DNA of 64,000 nt from CAZFPA01 sp964520975 (GTDB lineage Bacteria > Bacillota > Negativicutes > Selenomonadales > Selenomonadaceae): the NCBI GenBank assembly GCA_964520975.1, contig CAZFPA010000005.1, positions 8,155-72,154 of the forward strand, read 5' to 3'. How positions within the stretch are numbered: position 1 is the first letter of the stretch; each line of letters begins with the position of its first letter. The notes under the pieces were generated by a model. It was given only the letters and a program-made list of their open reading frames with translations. It did not search any database and was not told the DNA's origin. The position numbers and the translations under genes are program-made. Of this stretch, positions 9,291 through 18,461 are shown piece by piece.

Positions 9291-10007
9291 TCATTTTTCG
9301 GGAAACGCGGTGTCCTCCTGCTTCAAAAGGCGATAACCGATCCCGACATGGGTCTGGATATAGCTGCCGGGCTCGCCCCGCCCTTCGAGCTTCTTGCGCA
9401 GCGTGACCATGAAGACACGCAGCGAAGCCACATCGCCGGACAGGTTGCTGCCCCATACCTCTTTCAATATGTACTGGTGCGTGAGCACCTTGCCGACATT
9501 TTTCGCCAGCAGGCACAGGAGCTTGTATTCCAGCGGTGTAAGGTGCAGCTCCTGCCCCGCAAAGTACACGCAATGCGCGGCATAATCGATGCGCAGGTCC
9601 CCGTTCACGAATTCCTGCGCATCCGGCGCAGGAGACAATACACTCAGGCGCCGCAGCGTAGTCCGTATGCGGGCCAGCAGCTCGTCGACGCTGAAGGGCT
9701 TCGTGATGTAGTCATCGGCCCCCGCATCGAGTGCCGCGATTTTGTCGCGGTCATCGCTGCGCGCGCTGATGACAAGGATGGGCATCGCCGACCAGCTGCG
9801 GATACGACGGATGATTGCCACCCCATCCATATCCGGCAGGCCGAGGTCAAGCAGCACGATATCCGGCTGCTGCGAGGTCACCGCCAGCAAGGCCTGCCGC
9901 CCATCGGACGCGCTTTCGAACCGATAGTTCTGCGTCTCGAGCGTGACCGTGATAAGATTCCGCACGGCCGCGTCATCCTCGACGACTAAAATCAAGGGGT
10001 TATCCAT
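9291..10007 (-). CDS. kdpE: Response regulator KdpE
   Basis: An OmpR-class regulator of 238 residues. Receiver: acidic pair in VVEDDAAVR, phospho-acceptor Asp in IVLLDLGLPDMDG and Lys in YITKPF. The winged-helix output domain begins NGDLRIDYAAHCVYF and includes the Arg-rich loop FMVTLRKKLEGRG. ATG 10007 lies inside the end of kdpD (ATGGATAA overlap), so the pair is coupled. It should activate kdpFABC under K+ limitation; a candidate operator lies upstream of kdpF. Confidence 0.95.
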   Translation of the reverse strand: MDNPLILVVEDDAAVRNLITVTLETQNYRFESASDGRQALLAVTSQQPDIVLLDLGLPDMDGVAIIRRIRSWSAMPILVISARSDDRDKIAALDAGADDYITKPFSVDELLARIRTTLRRLSVLSPAPDAQEFVNGDLRIDYAAHCVYFAGQELHLTPLEYKLLCLLAKNVGKVLTHQYILKEVWGSNLSGDVASLRVFMVTLRKKLEGRGEPGSYIQTHVGIGYRLLKQEDTAFPEK

Positions 10008-12675
10008 GAACCTCCGCCTCCTCCAGACAAAGTGTGAACCGGAAAATCGTACCATGCGGCCGGTTGTCGCGCACGCTGATGCTGCCGCCATGCGCCACAA
10101 TGATCGAGCGGCAGAGCGCGAGCCCTATACCCATGCCGCGGCGGCCATCGGCCGCCTTATGGCCGGAGGTATAGAACAGATCGAATACATGGGCCCGGTC
10201 AGCCGCGGGGATACCGCCGCCGTTATCCGCGACCTCGATGACCGCAAAGCCATTGTTTTTCGTAGCGGAGATGGTGATTTCCGTCTCCTCCGGCGTATAT
10301 TTCAACGCATTGTCCAGCAGGTTCATGAACACCTGCAGCAGCAGCCGCACATCCGCCCGCACGAGCAGCAGGTCGTCCTCCAGGGAAACCCGGAGCTTAT
10401 GGCTCCCGAGGCGCGGCCGCGCATGCGTGACTGCCTCCTGGATCACATCGCCGAGTACCTCTGGCTGCATGTTGAGCTGCAGATTCCCGTTATCGAGGCG
10501 CGTGACCGAGAGCAGATTCTCGACGATGTCGATGAGCCAGTGCGCATCCGCGGCAATATCGCTGCTGAGCCGCTTCCGCTGCTCTCCATCGAGACGTTCC
10601 GCGGACTGCAGCAGCTCGGCATTGCCCGCGATCGTCGTGAGCGGCGTGCGCAGATCATGGGAAATGGCCCGGAGCAGATTGTTCCGGAGCTGGTCCTGCT
10701 TGGCCGCGACCTCCATCGCGCGGCGCTGACGGCGCTGATGATCCTTCTCCAGCGCGAGCGCGCTGCTGTCGATGAGCGCTACGACCATGTTGTACTCAAA
10801 GGAGCTCAGCCGCTCCCCATCGAGTGCGATTGCAATGACGCCCATCACGCGCTCACGGCCGCGCACCGTCAGGTACAGGCAGTGCGCCGCCGGCAGGGTG
10901 TTCGTCATCGCCCCCGCATGCTTGTTGTTCTTGTAGGCCCAGGCCGCCAACGCCCGTTCATTGCCGGCCAGGTAGGCCGACATGTCCGTCTGCTGTCCGC
11001 GGCGCGGAAAGAGATGCGGGTCCTGCATGTTGCGCCCGTCATAAAAAAGCACGGTACGGTCGAGCAGCTTCTGCAGCTGCTGGCCCATGACCCGGAAGAT
11101 CTCGGCACGTTCCTCGGTGTTCTGCAGCCGGGATACGGTTTCCAGCATGACCTCCGTCCGATAGGCCTTCTCCGCGGACTGCCGGGCCTGCCGCCGCACC
11201 TGGCGTGTCAGCAGTACGACCGTCAGCGAGACGAGGAACATGACGAAAAAGGTCAGCGTCGCGCCCGGTGCATAGGCGGAAAAGGTATAGCGCGGCGCCA
11301 CAAACATGAAATTGAACACGAGCACGCTCAGCAGCGCGTCCAGCAGGCTGTAGATCCAGTTTTCCACAAAGAAAGCCGGTCCCAGCACGCCCAGCAGGTA
11401 GACCATGATGATGTCCGTGCCGCTGTAGCCGCTGGAATCAATCCCCATACCCAGCACCGTGCTCACCGCGAGGGAGAGCGCCACGAGCCCGAGATCCCGC
11501 AGGCCATGCCGCAGCACCGGATGCGGCCGCAGCCGGCGCATGGCCGGTACGTAGGTGCCCGCTGTATGATCCGGGATGATGTAGATATCGAGATTGGGCG
11601 CGAGCTCCTGCAGGCGCGTACCGAAATTTGGCCGCGGGGAAAAGAGCCGCCGGCGTGTCATGGAGCGGCCCAGCACAACCTTGGAGATACGCGCCTTTTT
11701 CACGTATTCCGCGATCTGCCAGCCGACATCCTCGCCGTATACCGTCACAATGTTCGCGCCCAAAGAGCGCGCCAGCTTCGTATTCGCATCCAGGCGCCGC
11801 CGGTTATCCGCACTCATGCTGGAAAAATCCGGCATCTCGACGAAAATCGCCGTGAATTTGCCGCCAAAGGCTGCGGCCAGCCGGGCTGCCGCACGGATGA
11901 CCCGCGGATTCGATGGCGAGGAGGACAAGCCGATGAGCACATGCTCCTCAATGGGCACCTCGCTCTTTTCCTCCGAACGGCGGCTCATGCGCTCCGTCAT
12001 ACGGCGCAGCGCGATTTCCCGCAGGGAGCGCAGGTTCTCCTGCACAAAGAAATTGTGCAGCGCAGCGCCCGGGTCCCGGTAGATCTTGCCGGCCCGCAGA
12101 CGTTCCAGCAAGGCCTCGGGATCGATGTCGACGAGCTCGACCTGTGAGGCACCGTCAAAGAGCTCATCGTTGATGCGCTCACGTACCACGGTTCCCGTAA
12201 TGGCCGCCACGATATCATTCAGGCTCTCAATATGCTGCACATTGACCGTCGTCCAGACATCGATGCCCGCACGCAGCAGTTCCTCCACATCCTGGGCACG
12301 CTTCTGGTGACGGCAGAACGGCGCATTCGTATGCGCGAGCTCATCGACGAGAACCAGCTGCGGTTTGCGCGCGAGCACCGCGTCCACATCAAGCTCGGTG
12401 AGCTCGATATCCCGATAGATGCCATGGCGCAGCGGCACCTGCTCAAGCCCGACAGCCAGCGTCGCCGTATCCGGCCGCGCGTGCGGTTCAATATAGCCGA
12501 GCACAACATCCGTGCCGGCAGCCGCAGCCTGATGGGCAGCCTCCAGCATGGCATAGGTCTTGCCTACGCCCGCCGCATAGCCAAAGAATATCTTAAGCCT
12601 CCCCTGGGTCTTCGTCTTTTCCTCCTGCCGGATACTCTCCAACAGCTGCTCCGGGTCCCTGCGTTCCAAACCCAT
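10000..12675 (-). CDS. kdpD: Sensor histidine kinase KdpD
   Basis: 891 residues, typical KdpD length. Order: KdpD N-terminal domain with Walker A GYAAGVGKT near residue 32 and VDELAHTN near 110; a Usp-like domain around HVLIGLSSSPSN (about 245-370); four membrane segments (about 400-500); GAF-like region; then HisKA with phospho-acceptor His in RAISHDLRTPLTTIAGN near 670 and HATPase_c with NLLDNALKYTP, VADNGGGIP and GMGIGLAL. It senses K+ limitation or turgor and phosphorylates KdpE. It follows kdpC after 131 bp and may have its own weak promoter there. Confidence 0.97.
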   Translation of the reverse strand: MGLERRDPEQLLESIRQEEKTKTQGRLKIFFGYAAGVGKTYAMLEAAHQAAAAGTDVVLGYIEPHARPDTATLAVGLEQVPLRHGIYRDIELTELDVDAVLARKPQLVLVDELAHTNAPFCRHQKRAQDVEELLRAGIDVWTTVNVQHIESLNDIVAAITGTVVRERINDELFDGASQVELVDIDPEALLERLRAGKIYRDPGAALHNFFVQENLRSLREIALRRMTERMSRRSEEKSEVPIEEHVLIGLSSSPSNPRVIRAAARLAAAFGGKFTAIFVEMPDFSSMSADNRRRLDANTKLARSLGANIVTVYGEDVGWQIAEYVKKARISKVVLGRSMTRRRLFSPRPNFGTRLQELAPNLDIYIIPDHTAGTYVPAMRRLRPHPVLRHGLRDLGLVALSLAVSTVLGMGIDSSGYSGTDIIMVYLLGVLGPAFFVENWIYSLLDALLSVLVFNFMFVAPRYTFSAYAPGATLTFFVMFLVSLTVVLLTRQVRRQARQSAEKAYRTEVMLETVSRLQNTEERAEIFRVMGQQLQKLLDRTVLFYDGRNMQDPHLFPRRGQQTDMSAYLAGNERALAAWAYKNNKHAGAMTNTLPAAHCLYLTVRGRERVMGVIAIALDGERLSSFEYNMVVALIDSSALALEKDHQRRQRRAMEVAAKQDQLRNNLLRAISHDLRTPLTTIAGNAELLQSAERLDGEQRKRLSSDIAADAHWLIDIVENLLSVTRLDNGNLQLNMQPEVLGDVIQEAVTHARPRLGSHKLRVSLEDDLLLVRADVRLLLQVFMNLLDNALKYTPEETEITISATKNNGFAVIEVADNGGGIPAADRAHVFDLFYTSGHKAADGRRGMGIGLALCRSIIVAHGGSISVRDNRPHGTIFRFTLCLEEAEVHG

Positions 12676-12724
12676 TCACACCCTTTCACGAAAGCGGAGT
12701 TTGCCAGCCCCGTTTTCCAATCTT

Positions 12725-12753
12725 ATCATAACATTAATTAAATTGATTGAAAA
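12725..12753 (-). promoter_or_regulatory. Possible secondary promoter for kdpDE
   Basis: On the minus strand a TATGAT -10 (12725-12730) follows a weak -35 TTTTCA by 17 bp, in the 131-bp AT-rich gap between kdpC and kdpD. The -35 match is poor, so this is only a candidate for basal kdpDE expression independent of the kdpF promoter. Confidence 0.35.
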
Positions 12754-12806
12754 CCAAACAAACAGCCCGGCTTTTTAACAAAAAACCAGGTCGTTCGTTT
12801 TTAGTA

Positions 12807-13415
12807 TCATAGGATCCCATCCAGTATTAAATTGACCTTGAGTACATTCACACGCGGCTCTCCAAAAATCCCCAGAAAACGGCCTTCCGTACAGCGATCC
12901 AGAATAGACTGCACCTCTTCCTCACTGCGTCCCGTATTCCTGGACAGGCGCCGCACCTGATATGACGCGGCTGCCGGCGATATTTGCGGATCGAGCCCGC
13001 TGCCCGAGTTTGTCACAAGATCGACGGGTACGGGCGTATCGCCCATTTCCGGATGCGCGGCCCGGATTTCAGCTACACGCTGTGCCAGCAGCTTTTTATA
13101 GGCCGGGCTGGCCGGACTCAGATTGGACGGTCCGCTGTAAAAAAGTTTTTCTCCATCTATAGTCCTATAAATATCAGTAGCAGGTCCCATCACTCGACCC
13201 CAAAGATGACCGGCTCCACTGGCCGGCTGCCCGATGCAGGCCGATCCATACGCCTTTCCCTCCCGCGAAAGGAACAAACTACCATTGGCCTGCTGGGGAA
13301 AGGCCGCCTGCAGGATGCCTGTGAGCAGAAGGGTATAAAGCCCGCCGCAGACCACGGTAAAGGCCAGGAGCAGGCGAAACGCCTGCGCGCAGATGGCTGC
13401 TTTTTCTGTTTTCAT
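12807..13415 (-). CDS. kdpC: Potassium-transporting ATPase subunit KdpC
   Basis: About 202 residues. One N-terminal membrane helix (FRLLLAFTVVCGGLYTLLLTG) is followed by a periplasmic domain with the family segments GSACIGQ, LWGR, SGPSNLSP, VPVDLVTNSGSGLDPQISP and VNVLKVNLILD. KdpC stabilises the KdpAB complex and is needed for high-affinity K+ uptake. ATG 13415 (MKTEKAAI) is preferred over a longer reading to 13508, which would overlap kdpB. The kdpB stop lies 19 bp upstream. Confidence 0.95.
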   Translation of the reverse strand: MKTEKAAICAQAFRLLLAFTVVCGGLYTLLLTGILQAAFPQQANGSLFLSREGKAYGSACIGQPASGAGHLWGRVMGPATDIYRTIDGEKLFYSGPSNLSPASPAYKKLLAQRVAEIRAAHPEMGDTPVPVDLVTNSGSGLDPQISPAAASYQVRRLSRNTGRSEEEVQSILDRCTEGRFLGIFGEPRVNVLKVNLILDGIL

Positions 13416-13434
13416 ATTCTGTGCCCTCTTCCCT

Positions 13435-15492
13435 TCATATAAATAAGCCCAGCACCAGATCAAGCAGCTTGATGCAGATGAACGGTGCAACCATACCGCC
13501 GACACCATAGACCAGCAGGTTGTGCGCGAGCAGGCGGGAAGCCGGAACCTCCCGATACTTTACGCCCTTCAAGGCCAGTGGAATCAGCGCGATGATGATG
13601 AACGCATTGTAGATGACTGCCGCGAGCACGGCGGTCTCCGGACTTTTCAGTCCCATGACGTTGAGCGCTGCCAGCTGCGGATAGAGCCCGAGGAACAGCG
13701 CCGGCAGGATTGCAAAATACTTTGCGAGGTCATTGGCAATGCTGAAGGTCGTGAGGCTGCCGCGCGTCATCAGCAGCTGCTTGCCGATGCGCACGATATC
13801 GATGAGCTTCGTGGGCGAAGAATCGAGATCGACCATGTTGCCCGCTTCCTTCGCGGCCTGGGTCCCCGTATTCATGGCTACCGCTACATCGGCCTGCGCG
13901 AGGGCCGGCGCGTCATTCGTGCCGTCACCGGTCATTGCGACCATGTGTCCCTGCGCCTGAAAATCGCGGATCATCTGCAGCTTGCCCTCCGGCGTAGCCT
14001 CCGCGAGGAAATCATCCACACCGGCCTCAGCCGCAATGGCCGCGGCAGTCACGGGATTATCTCCCGTGATCATGATGGTCTTGATCCCCATGCGGCGAAG
14101 GTCCGCGAACTTTTCCCGCACACCGTCTTTCAGGATATCCTTGAGAAAAATCACCCCGAGAATGCTGCTGTCTTTCGCTACGACGAGCGGCGTACCGCCC
14201 TGCCGGGCAACCTCATCCACCGCGGCTGCGCAGTGCTGGCTGTAGGCGCCGCCTCTGGCTTCCACGTATTTCCGCACCGCGTCGGCGGCGCCCTTGCGGA
14301 TCTCCATACCACCGACATCGATACCGCTCATGCGCGTCTGCGCGGTGAAGGGCACGAAGCTGGCCTGCGCACTGCCGACCGGCCGCCCCCGCAGATTGAA
14401 GCGCTCCTTCGCCAATACGACGATGCTGCGCCCCTCCGGCGTCTCATCCGCCAGAGAAGCCAGCTGTGCCGCATCGGCCAGTTCCTGCTCCGTGACGCCA
14501 TCCACTGGAAGGAACGCACTGGCCTGCCGGTTGCCCAGCGTGATGGTGCCCGTCTTGTCGAGCATGAGGATGTCAACATCCCCGGCGGCCTCGATGGCGC
14601 GCCCGCTCATCGCCAGCACATTCGCCTGGTTCAGGCGGCTCATGCCGGCGATACCGATTGCCGATAGCAGCGCGCCGATGGTCGTCGGTGCGAGACAGAC
14701 GAGCAGCGCCGTGAGCTCCGTGACGGGAATCGGTGCCTGGATGCCCTGCTCGCGCTGGATGAATTCCGCGTAAGCGTAGAGGGACATCGTCACCAGGATG
14801 AAAATGATGGACAATGCCACCAGGAAGATCTGCAGCGCGATTTCATTCGGCGTCTTCTTGCGCGCCGCGCCCTCGACCATCGCGATCATCTTATCGAGAA
14901 AGCTCTGCCCGGCCTCGCTGGTGACCTGGATGATGAGCCAGTCCGACAGCACGGTCGTCCCGCCTGTGACCGCGCTGCGGTCACCGCCGCTTTCGCGGAT
15001 GACCGGCGCCGACTCACCGGTGATAGCCGACTCGTCAACGGAAGCTGCGCCATCGATGACCTCACCGTCAGCCGGGATCTGCTCCCCGGCCTGGACGATC
15101 ACGAGATCGCCCTTTTTGAGGAGTGCCGAAGAGACAGGCTGCATCTCCGCCCGCTTTTCCAACGAGGGAATCCGCTGCGCCGTTACTTCCTTTTTAGCCG
15201 AGCGCAGCGCCGCAGCCTGGGCCTTGCCCCGCCCCTCCGCCAGTGCTTCGGCAAAATTCGCAAAGAACACGGTGAACCAGAGCAGCACCGCGATGCTGAG
15301 CGTGAACCAGCCCGGTGCATCCGCTGTACCCCAGAGCCCCGCGAGATAAAAGAGCGTGGTCAGCACCGCGGAAATATAGACTAAGAACATGACGGGATTC
15401 TCGAGCTGCTTGCGCGGTGCAAGCTTGTCCCATGCACCACGCAGCGCCTGCCCGACGATTTCCCGGTTCCAGGATTCCTGTTTTTTTCCCAT
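13435..15492 (-). CDS. kdpB: Potassium-transporting ATPase catalytic subunit KdpB
   Basis: A P-type ATPase of about 685 residues. Visible motifs: DESAITGESAPV (actuator loop TGES), MLDKTGTIT (phosphorylated Asp), MITGDNPVTA, and TGDGTNDAPALAQADV (hinge). It hydrolyses ATP to drive K+ through KdpA. The start is uncertain by two codons: ATG 15498 is only three bases after GAGGAGG, while ATG 15492 is nine bases away, so I use 15492. Confidence 0.97.
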   Translation of the reverse strand: MGKKQESWNREIVGQALRGAWDKLAPRKQLENPVMFLVYISAVLTTLFYLAGLWGTADAPGWFTLSIAVLLWFTVFFANFAEALAEGRGKAQAAALRSAKKEVTAQRIPSLEKRAEMQPVSSALLKKGDLVIVQAGEQIPADGEVIDGAASVDESAITGESAPVIRESGGDRSAVTGGTTVLSDWLIIQVTSEAGQSFLDKMIAMVEGAARKKTPNEIALQIFLVALSIIFILVTMSLYAYAEFIQREQGIQAPIPVTELTALLVCLAPTTIGALLSAIGIAGMSRLNQANVLAMSGRAIEAAGDVDILMLDKTGTITLGNRQASAFLPVDGVTEQELADAAQLASLADETPEGRSIVVLAKERFNLRGRPVGSAQASFVPFTAQTRMSGIDVGGMEIRKGAADAVRKYVEARGGAYSQHCAAAVDEVARQGGTPLVVAKDSSILGVIFLKDILKDGVREKFADLRRMGIKTIMITGDNPVTAAAIAAEAGVDDFLAEATPEGKLQMIRDFQAQGHMVAMTGDGTNDAPALAQADVAVAMNTGTQAAKEAGNMVDLDSSPTKLIDIVRIGKQLLMTRGSLTTFSIANDLAKYFAILPALFLGLYPQLAALNVMGLKSPETAVLAAVIYNAFIIIALIPLALKGVKYREVPASRLLAHNLLVYGVGGMVAPFICIKLLDLVLGLFI

Positions 15493-15506
15493 AATCATGA
15501 TCCTCC

Positions 15507-17246
15507 TCAGGCGCCTGCCTGCAAGAATTCAGCCACCGGCCCCAGGGCCAGTGCCGGAAAGAAGCTCAGCGCTCCGACCAGCAGCACAACTGCCAGCAGG
15601 AGGCCGATAAACATCGCATTGTCTGTCCGCAAGGTCCCCTCGGTTACCGCAATGCGCTTTTTCGCGGCCAGGCTGCCCGCAATCGCGAGGATGGCAGCCA
15701 TCGGCACAAAGCGCGCGAACAGCATGATGAAGCCCAGGGACAGATTGGTGAATCCATTGTCGGCCGCAAAGCCCGCAAAGGCCGAGCCGTTATTGCCGCC
15801 GGCCGAGGAATAGGTGTAGAGCAGTTCCGAAAAACCATGCGCTCCGCTGTTCGTCAGGTTCGCGAGCGTTCCCGGCAGCAGGGCCGCAATGCCGCTGCCC
15901 ACAAGGATTGCCACGGGTGTCGCGAGACACACGAGCACAGCCATCTTCATTTCATAGGGCTCGATCTTCTTGCCCAGGTATTCCGGCGTACGCCCGACCA
16001 TGAGCCCCGCAATGAATACCGTGAGGACAGCAAAGGCCAGCATGCCGTAAAGGCCGCAGCCCACGCCGCCAAAGATCACCTCACCGAGCTGCATATTGAG
16101 CATCTGGACCAGCCCCCCCAGCGGCGTATAGCTGTCATGCATCGAGTTGACCGAGCCGTTGGAGGCCGCGGTCGTGAACTCCGCCCAGGTCACCGAAGAG
16201 GCAATTCCAAAACGCGCTTCCTTGCCCTCCATATTGCCGCCCGGCTGCAGTGCCGTGGCCTGCATGGCTACGGCACCGTCCTGGGCGAGTGCTGCCGTGC
16301 CGGCCTGCTCGCTCACCGCAATCGTGCCGAGTCCCAGCAGGAGCGCGAGCAGCATCGCCAGGAAGATGGCCCGTCCCTGCCGCAGGTCATGCACCGCCCG
16401 TCCAAAGGAAAAGCAAAGCGCCGCCGGCAGCAGCAAAATGGACAGCATCTCGATGAGATTTGAAAGCGGCGTCGGATTTTCCAGCGGATGCGCCGAATTT
16501 GTGCCAAAGAAACCGCCGCCATTCGTGCCGAGCTGCTTGATCGCGACCTGGCTTGCAGCCGGCCCCATCGGAATGACCTCCTTTGTCACCACGCTGCCGT
16601 CCGCCATGACCACAGGCTCCGTCATCGTAACTGCCTGATAGTCCGCGAAATTCTGGATGACGCCCTGCGACCCAAGCGCAATCGTCACAGCCACCGCCAA
16701 TGGCAGCAGAATGTAGAGTACGCTGCGCGTGAGATCGACCCAAAAACTGCCGATGGTCCTGGCACCGGTCCGGACAAAGCCCCGGAACAGTGCAAAGAGC
16801 ACCGCGATACCGGTTCCCGCCGAGACGAAATTCTGCACGGTGAGTCCGAGCAGCTGCACCAGATAACTGAGCTGCGCTTCACCGCTATAGGCCTGCCAGT
16901 TCGTATTCGTCACGAAGCTGGCCGCGGTGTTGAAGGCCAGGTCCCAGGAAAAATTCTTCCAGCCCTGTGGATTCAGCGGCAGTCCCTGCTGCGTGACAAG
17001 CAGCAGGAACAGCAGTACAAAGCCAAAGGCACTGAAGGTCAGCACACAGAGCAGATATTTCTGCCAGCGCATTTCCTCGGCGGCATCGATGCGGAGCAGC
17101 CGGTACCAGGCCCTTTCCACCGGACCCAGCACCTTTGCCAGCAGCACCGGTCTGCCATTCATCACTTTTTCTATATAGAATCCCAACGGCACCGCCAGCA
17201 CGATGAGCAGTGCGACATAGCCGCCATATTGCAGAATTGCTTCCAT
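15507..17246 (-). CDS. kdpA: Potassium-transporting ATPase subunit KdpA
   Basis: 579 residues with about ten membrane segments. The four selectivity-filter regions are visible as TNTNWQAYSG, GTNGGGFFGTNSAHP, SNGSVNSMHDSYTP and GNNGSAFAGF. KdpA is the K+-selective channel-like subunit of the Kdp complex. ATG 17246 overlaps the kdpF stop by one base (TAATG), showing coupling. Confidence 0.97.
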   Translation of the reverse strand: MEAILQYGGYVALLIVLAVPLGFYIEKVMNGRPVLLAKVLGPVERAWYRLLRIDAAEEMRWQKYLLCVLTFSAFGFVLLFLLLVTQQGLPLNPQGWKNFSWDLAFNTAASFVTNTNWQAYSGEAQLSYLVQLLGLTVQNFVSAGTGIAVLFALFRGFVRTGARTIGSFWVDLTRSVLYILLPLAVAVTIALGSQGVIQNFADYQAVTMTEPVVMADGSVVTKEVIPMGPAASQVAIKQLGTNGGGFFGTNSAHPLENPTPLSNLIEMLSILLLPAALCFSFGRAVHDLRQGRAIFLAMLLALLLGLGTIAVSEQAGTAALAQDGAVAMQATALQPGGNMEGKEARFGIASSVTWAEFTTAASNGSVNSMHDSYTPLGGLVQMLNMQLGEVIFGGVGCGLYGMLAFAVLTVFIAGLMVGRTPEYLGKKIEPYEMKMAVLVCLATPVAILVGSGIAALLPGTLANLTNSGAHGFSELLYTYSSAGGNNGSAFAGFAADNGFTNLSLGFIMLFARFVPMAAILAIAGSLAAKKRIAVTEGTLRTDNAMFIGLLLAVVLLVGALSFFPALALGPVAEFLQAGA

Positions 17247-17326
17247 TACCGTTCATCTCCCTCTAAGAGTATCCATCCAAGATACACGAGCATTGCTGTC
17301 CAGACAAGACAAGATACATACAGCAT
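17246..17326 (-). CDS. kdpF: KdpF, small K+-ATPase accessory peptide
   Basis: A 26-residue ORF with an AGGAGGAG ribosome site six bases before its ATG. The peptide is one hydrophobic helix (start MLYVSCLVWTAMLVYL) ending in a charged tail, ELEGDER-like (LLEGDER). Size, position directly before kdpA and one-base overlap (TAATG) match kdpF, whose product stabilises the KdpABC complex in other bacteria. Sequence conservation of KdpF is low, so the call rests mainly on context. Confidence 0.85.
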   Translation of the reverse strand: MLYVSCLVWTAMLVYLGWILLEGDER

Positions 17327-17395
17327 TTCGATCTCCTCCTTACAGCACCATCATAGCAGAAGCAGAATTAAAACAGTGTTAGCATGTCTTCCTAG

Positions 17396-17415
17396 GCATT
17401 AAGATTGCATTAAGA
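17396..17415 (-). promoter_or_regulatory. Candidate KdpE operator upstream of kdpF
   Basis: A perfect direct repeat GCATTAAGA occurs at 17396-17404 and 17407-17415, an 11-bp period as expected for a dimeric OmpR-class regulator. It lies about 70 bp upstream of the kdpF start and close to a plausible -35 region. No other kdp-side operator was seen. Confidence 0.55.
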
Positions 17416-17539
17416 CACAGAAAAAGCGCATAATTATCTAATTGAAGTTTAATTTTTCTCCAAGGAAACTTTAACGAGGCCCCGCTATACTATGAACTGT
17501 AAACAAAACACAGGCCACACAGCCAAGGAGATGACCATT

Positions 17540-17815
17540 ATGTTTCAGTCCAAAACAAAAAAATTCCTGTCCATGACGCTTGCCGCCATGATGAGCCTCA
17601 GCATTCTCAGCAGCACGGCCATTGTCGCCGCCAGCCCTGCCCACCCCGGCTGGGAAAATCGCGTCGAAGAGCCTGACCGGCCGACGCCTCCGCCGCCGAA
17701 GGAGAAACCGCATCGGGAGCATGAGGATAAATCCGATACCCATTCCGAGGGTGAGGTCATCACCGCCGGCCTCGTCGGTGCCGTCGTAGGAGCCATCGTG
17801 GCCAAAAACACCTGA
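17540..17815 (+). CDS. Small secreted Pro/charge-rich protein of unknown function
   Basis: About 91 residues, divergent from kdpF. An N-terminal signal peptide (basic start, hydrophobic core LAAMMSLSILSSTAIVAA) is followed by a Pro-rich, highly charged middle (PDRPTPPPPKEKPHREHED) and a short Gly/Val/Ala hydrophobic C-terminus, GLVGAVVGAIVAKNT, which could be membrane-associating. AAGGAG nine bases upstream sets ATG 17540. I do not recognise the family. A strong bidirectional terminator follows. Confidence 0.65.
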   Translation: MFQSKTKKFLSMTLAAMMSLSILSSTAIVAASPAHPGWENRVEEPDRPTPPPPKEKPHREHEDKSDTHSEGEVITAGLVGAVVGAIVAKNT

Positions 17816-17857
17816 TACCCCGCCGATCGTTTCCATAGAAAAGTCCTTTCCCATAAA

Positions 17858-17903
17858 ACGAAAAAGCTGCCGCCCGTTTTTCAACGGGCGACAGCTTTTT
17901 CGT
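17858..17903. terminator. Bidirectional terminator
   Basis: ACGAAAAAGCTG-CGCCCGTT pairs with AACGGGCG-CAGCTTTTTCGT around a short loop. It separates the small secreted protein gene (plus) from the ArsR-type gene (minus). Confidence 0.9.
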
Positions 17904-17981
17904 CTGAAATGGCGCTCCGGCATTTAACCGCCTGCGAGCACGTCATCCTTACAAACTTCAAAACGCCGTGTTCCGCAGCCC

Positions 17982-18293
17982 TCAGCTGCGGGAAGCAGGC
18001 ACCGGCGGGAACAGGGCCGCCAGCAGCGCCGGCACGCGCGGGTCCCGGATGGTATAATGTACCTCCAGCCCATTGCGCTCACCCGCGATGATGCCCGCCG
18101 CGCGAAGCTTCTGCAAATGCTGGGAAATCGTCGACTGCGGAATCCCCAGGCAGTCCTGCATATGCGATACATTGCAGCCGCCTCCCTGCCAGAGCCCGCG
18201 CACGATACAGAGACGCACCGGATGCGCGATTGCCTTCAAAAGCTCCGCTGGCTCCTGATATGTTTCCCGTTCTATATCCATAGCAATTTCCAT
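17982..18293 (-). CDS. ArsR-family winged-helix regulator
   Basis: About 103 residues. The winged-helix core is clear: LLKAIAHPVRLCIVRGL, then NVSHMQDCLGIPQSTISQHLQKLRAAGII with recognition helix, and the wing GERNGLEVHYTI. Two cysteines in CNVSHMQDC could bind metal or respond to redox, but the classical ELCVCDL arsenic site is absent. ATG 18293 has an AAGG-type site upstream; an earlier ATG at 18314 lacks one. Divergent from the nucleotidase gene, with a 16-bp palindrome between them. Confidence 0.85.
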   Translation of the reverse strand: MEIAMDIERETYQEPAELLKAIAHPVRLCIVRGLWQGGGCNVSHMQDCLGIPQSTISQHLQKLRAAGIIAGERNGLEVHYTIRDPRVPALLAALFPPVPASRS

Positions 18294-18418
18294 AGCCTTA
18301 CCTTCTTTTATCATTATATCTACATATTACGATACAAATCCTCCAGCGTCAATGTGCCAGCAGAAAATTTTTCAGTCAACAGCCTCCTGGCTTGTGCTCG
18401 CAGAACCAGGGGTGTAAA

Positions 18419-18434
18419 ATTTCTTTAAAGAAAT
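18419..18434. promoter_or_regulatory. Perfect 16-bp palindrome upstream of the nucleotidase gene
   Basis: ATTTCTTTAAAGAAAT is an exact palindrome, 27 bp before the nucleotidase ATG and 125 bp from the divergent ArsR-type gene. Its symmetry and position suggest a repressor site; the regulator is unknown. Confidence 0.4.
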
Positions 18435-18461
18435 CTATTCTGATACTTAAGGAGGTTCTTC

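Noticed and set aside
9943..12147. A 734-codon open frame on the plus strand opposite kdpD
   Set aside because: It is the antisense of kdpD, is rich in Arg/His/Gln as expected of a GC-rich shadow frame, and shows no domain. The same applies to other long frames opposite trpS, aspA, hutH and the hybrid kinase.
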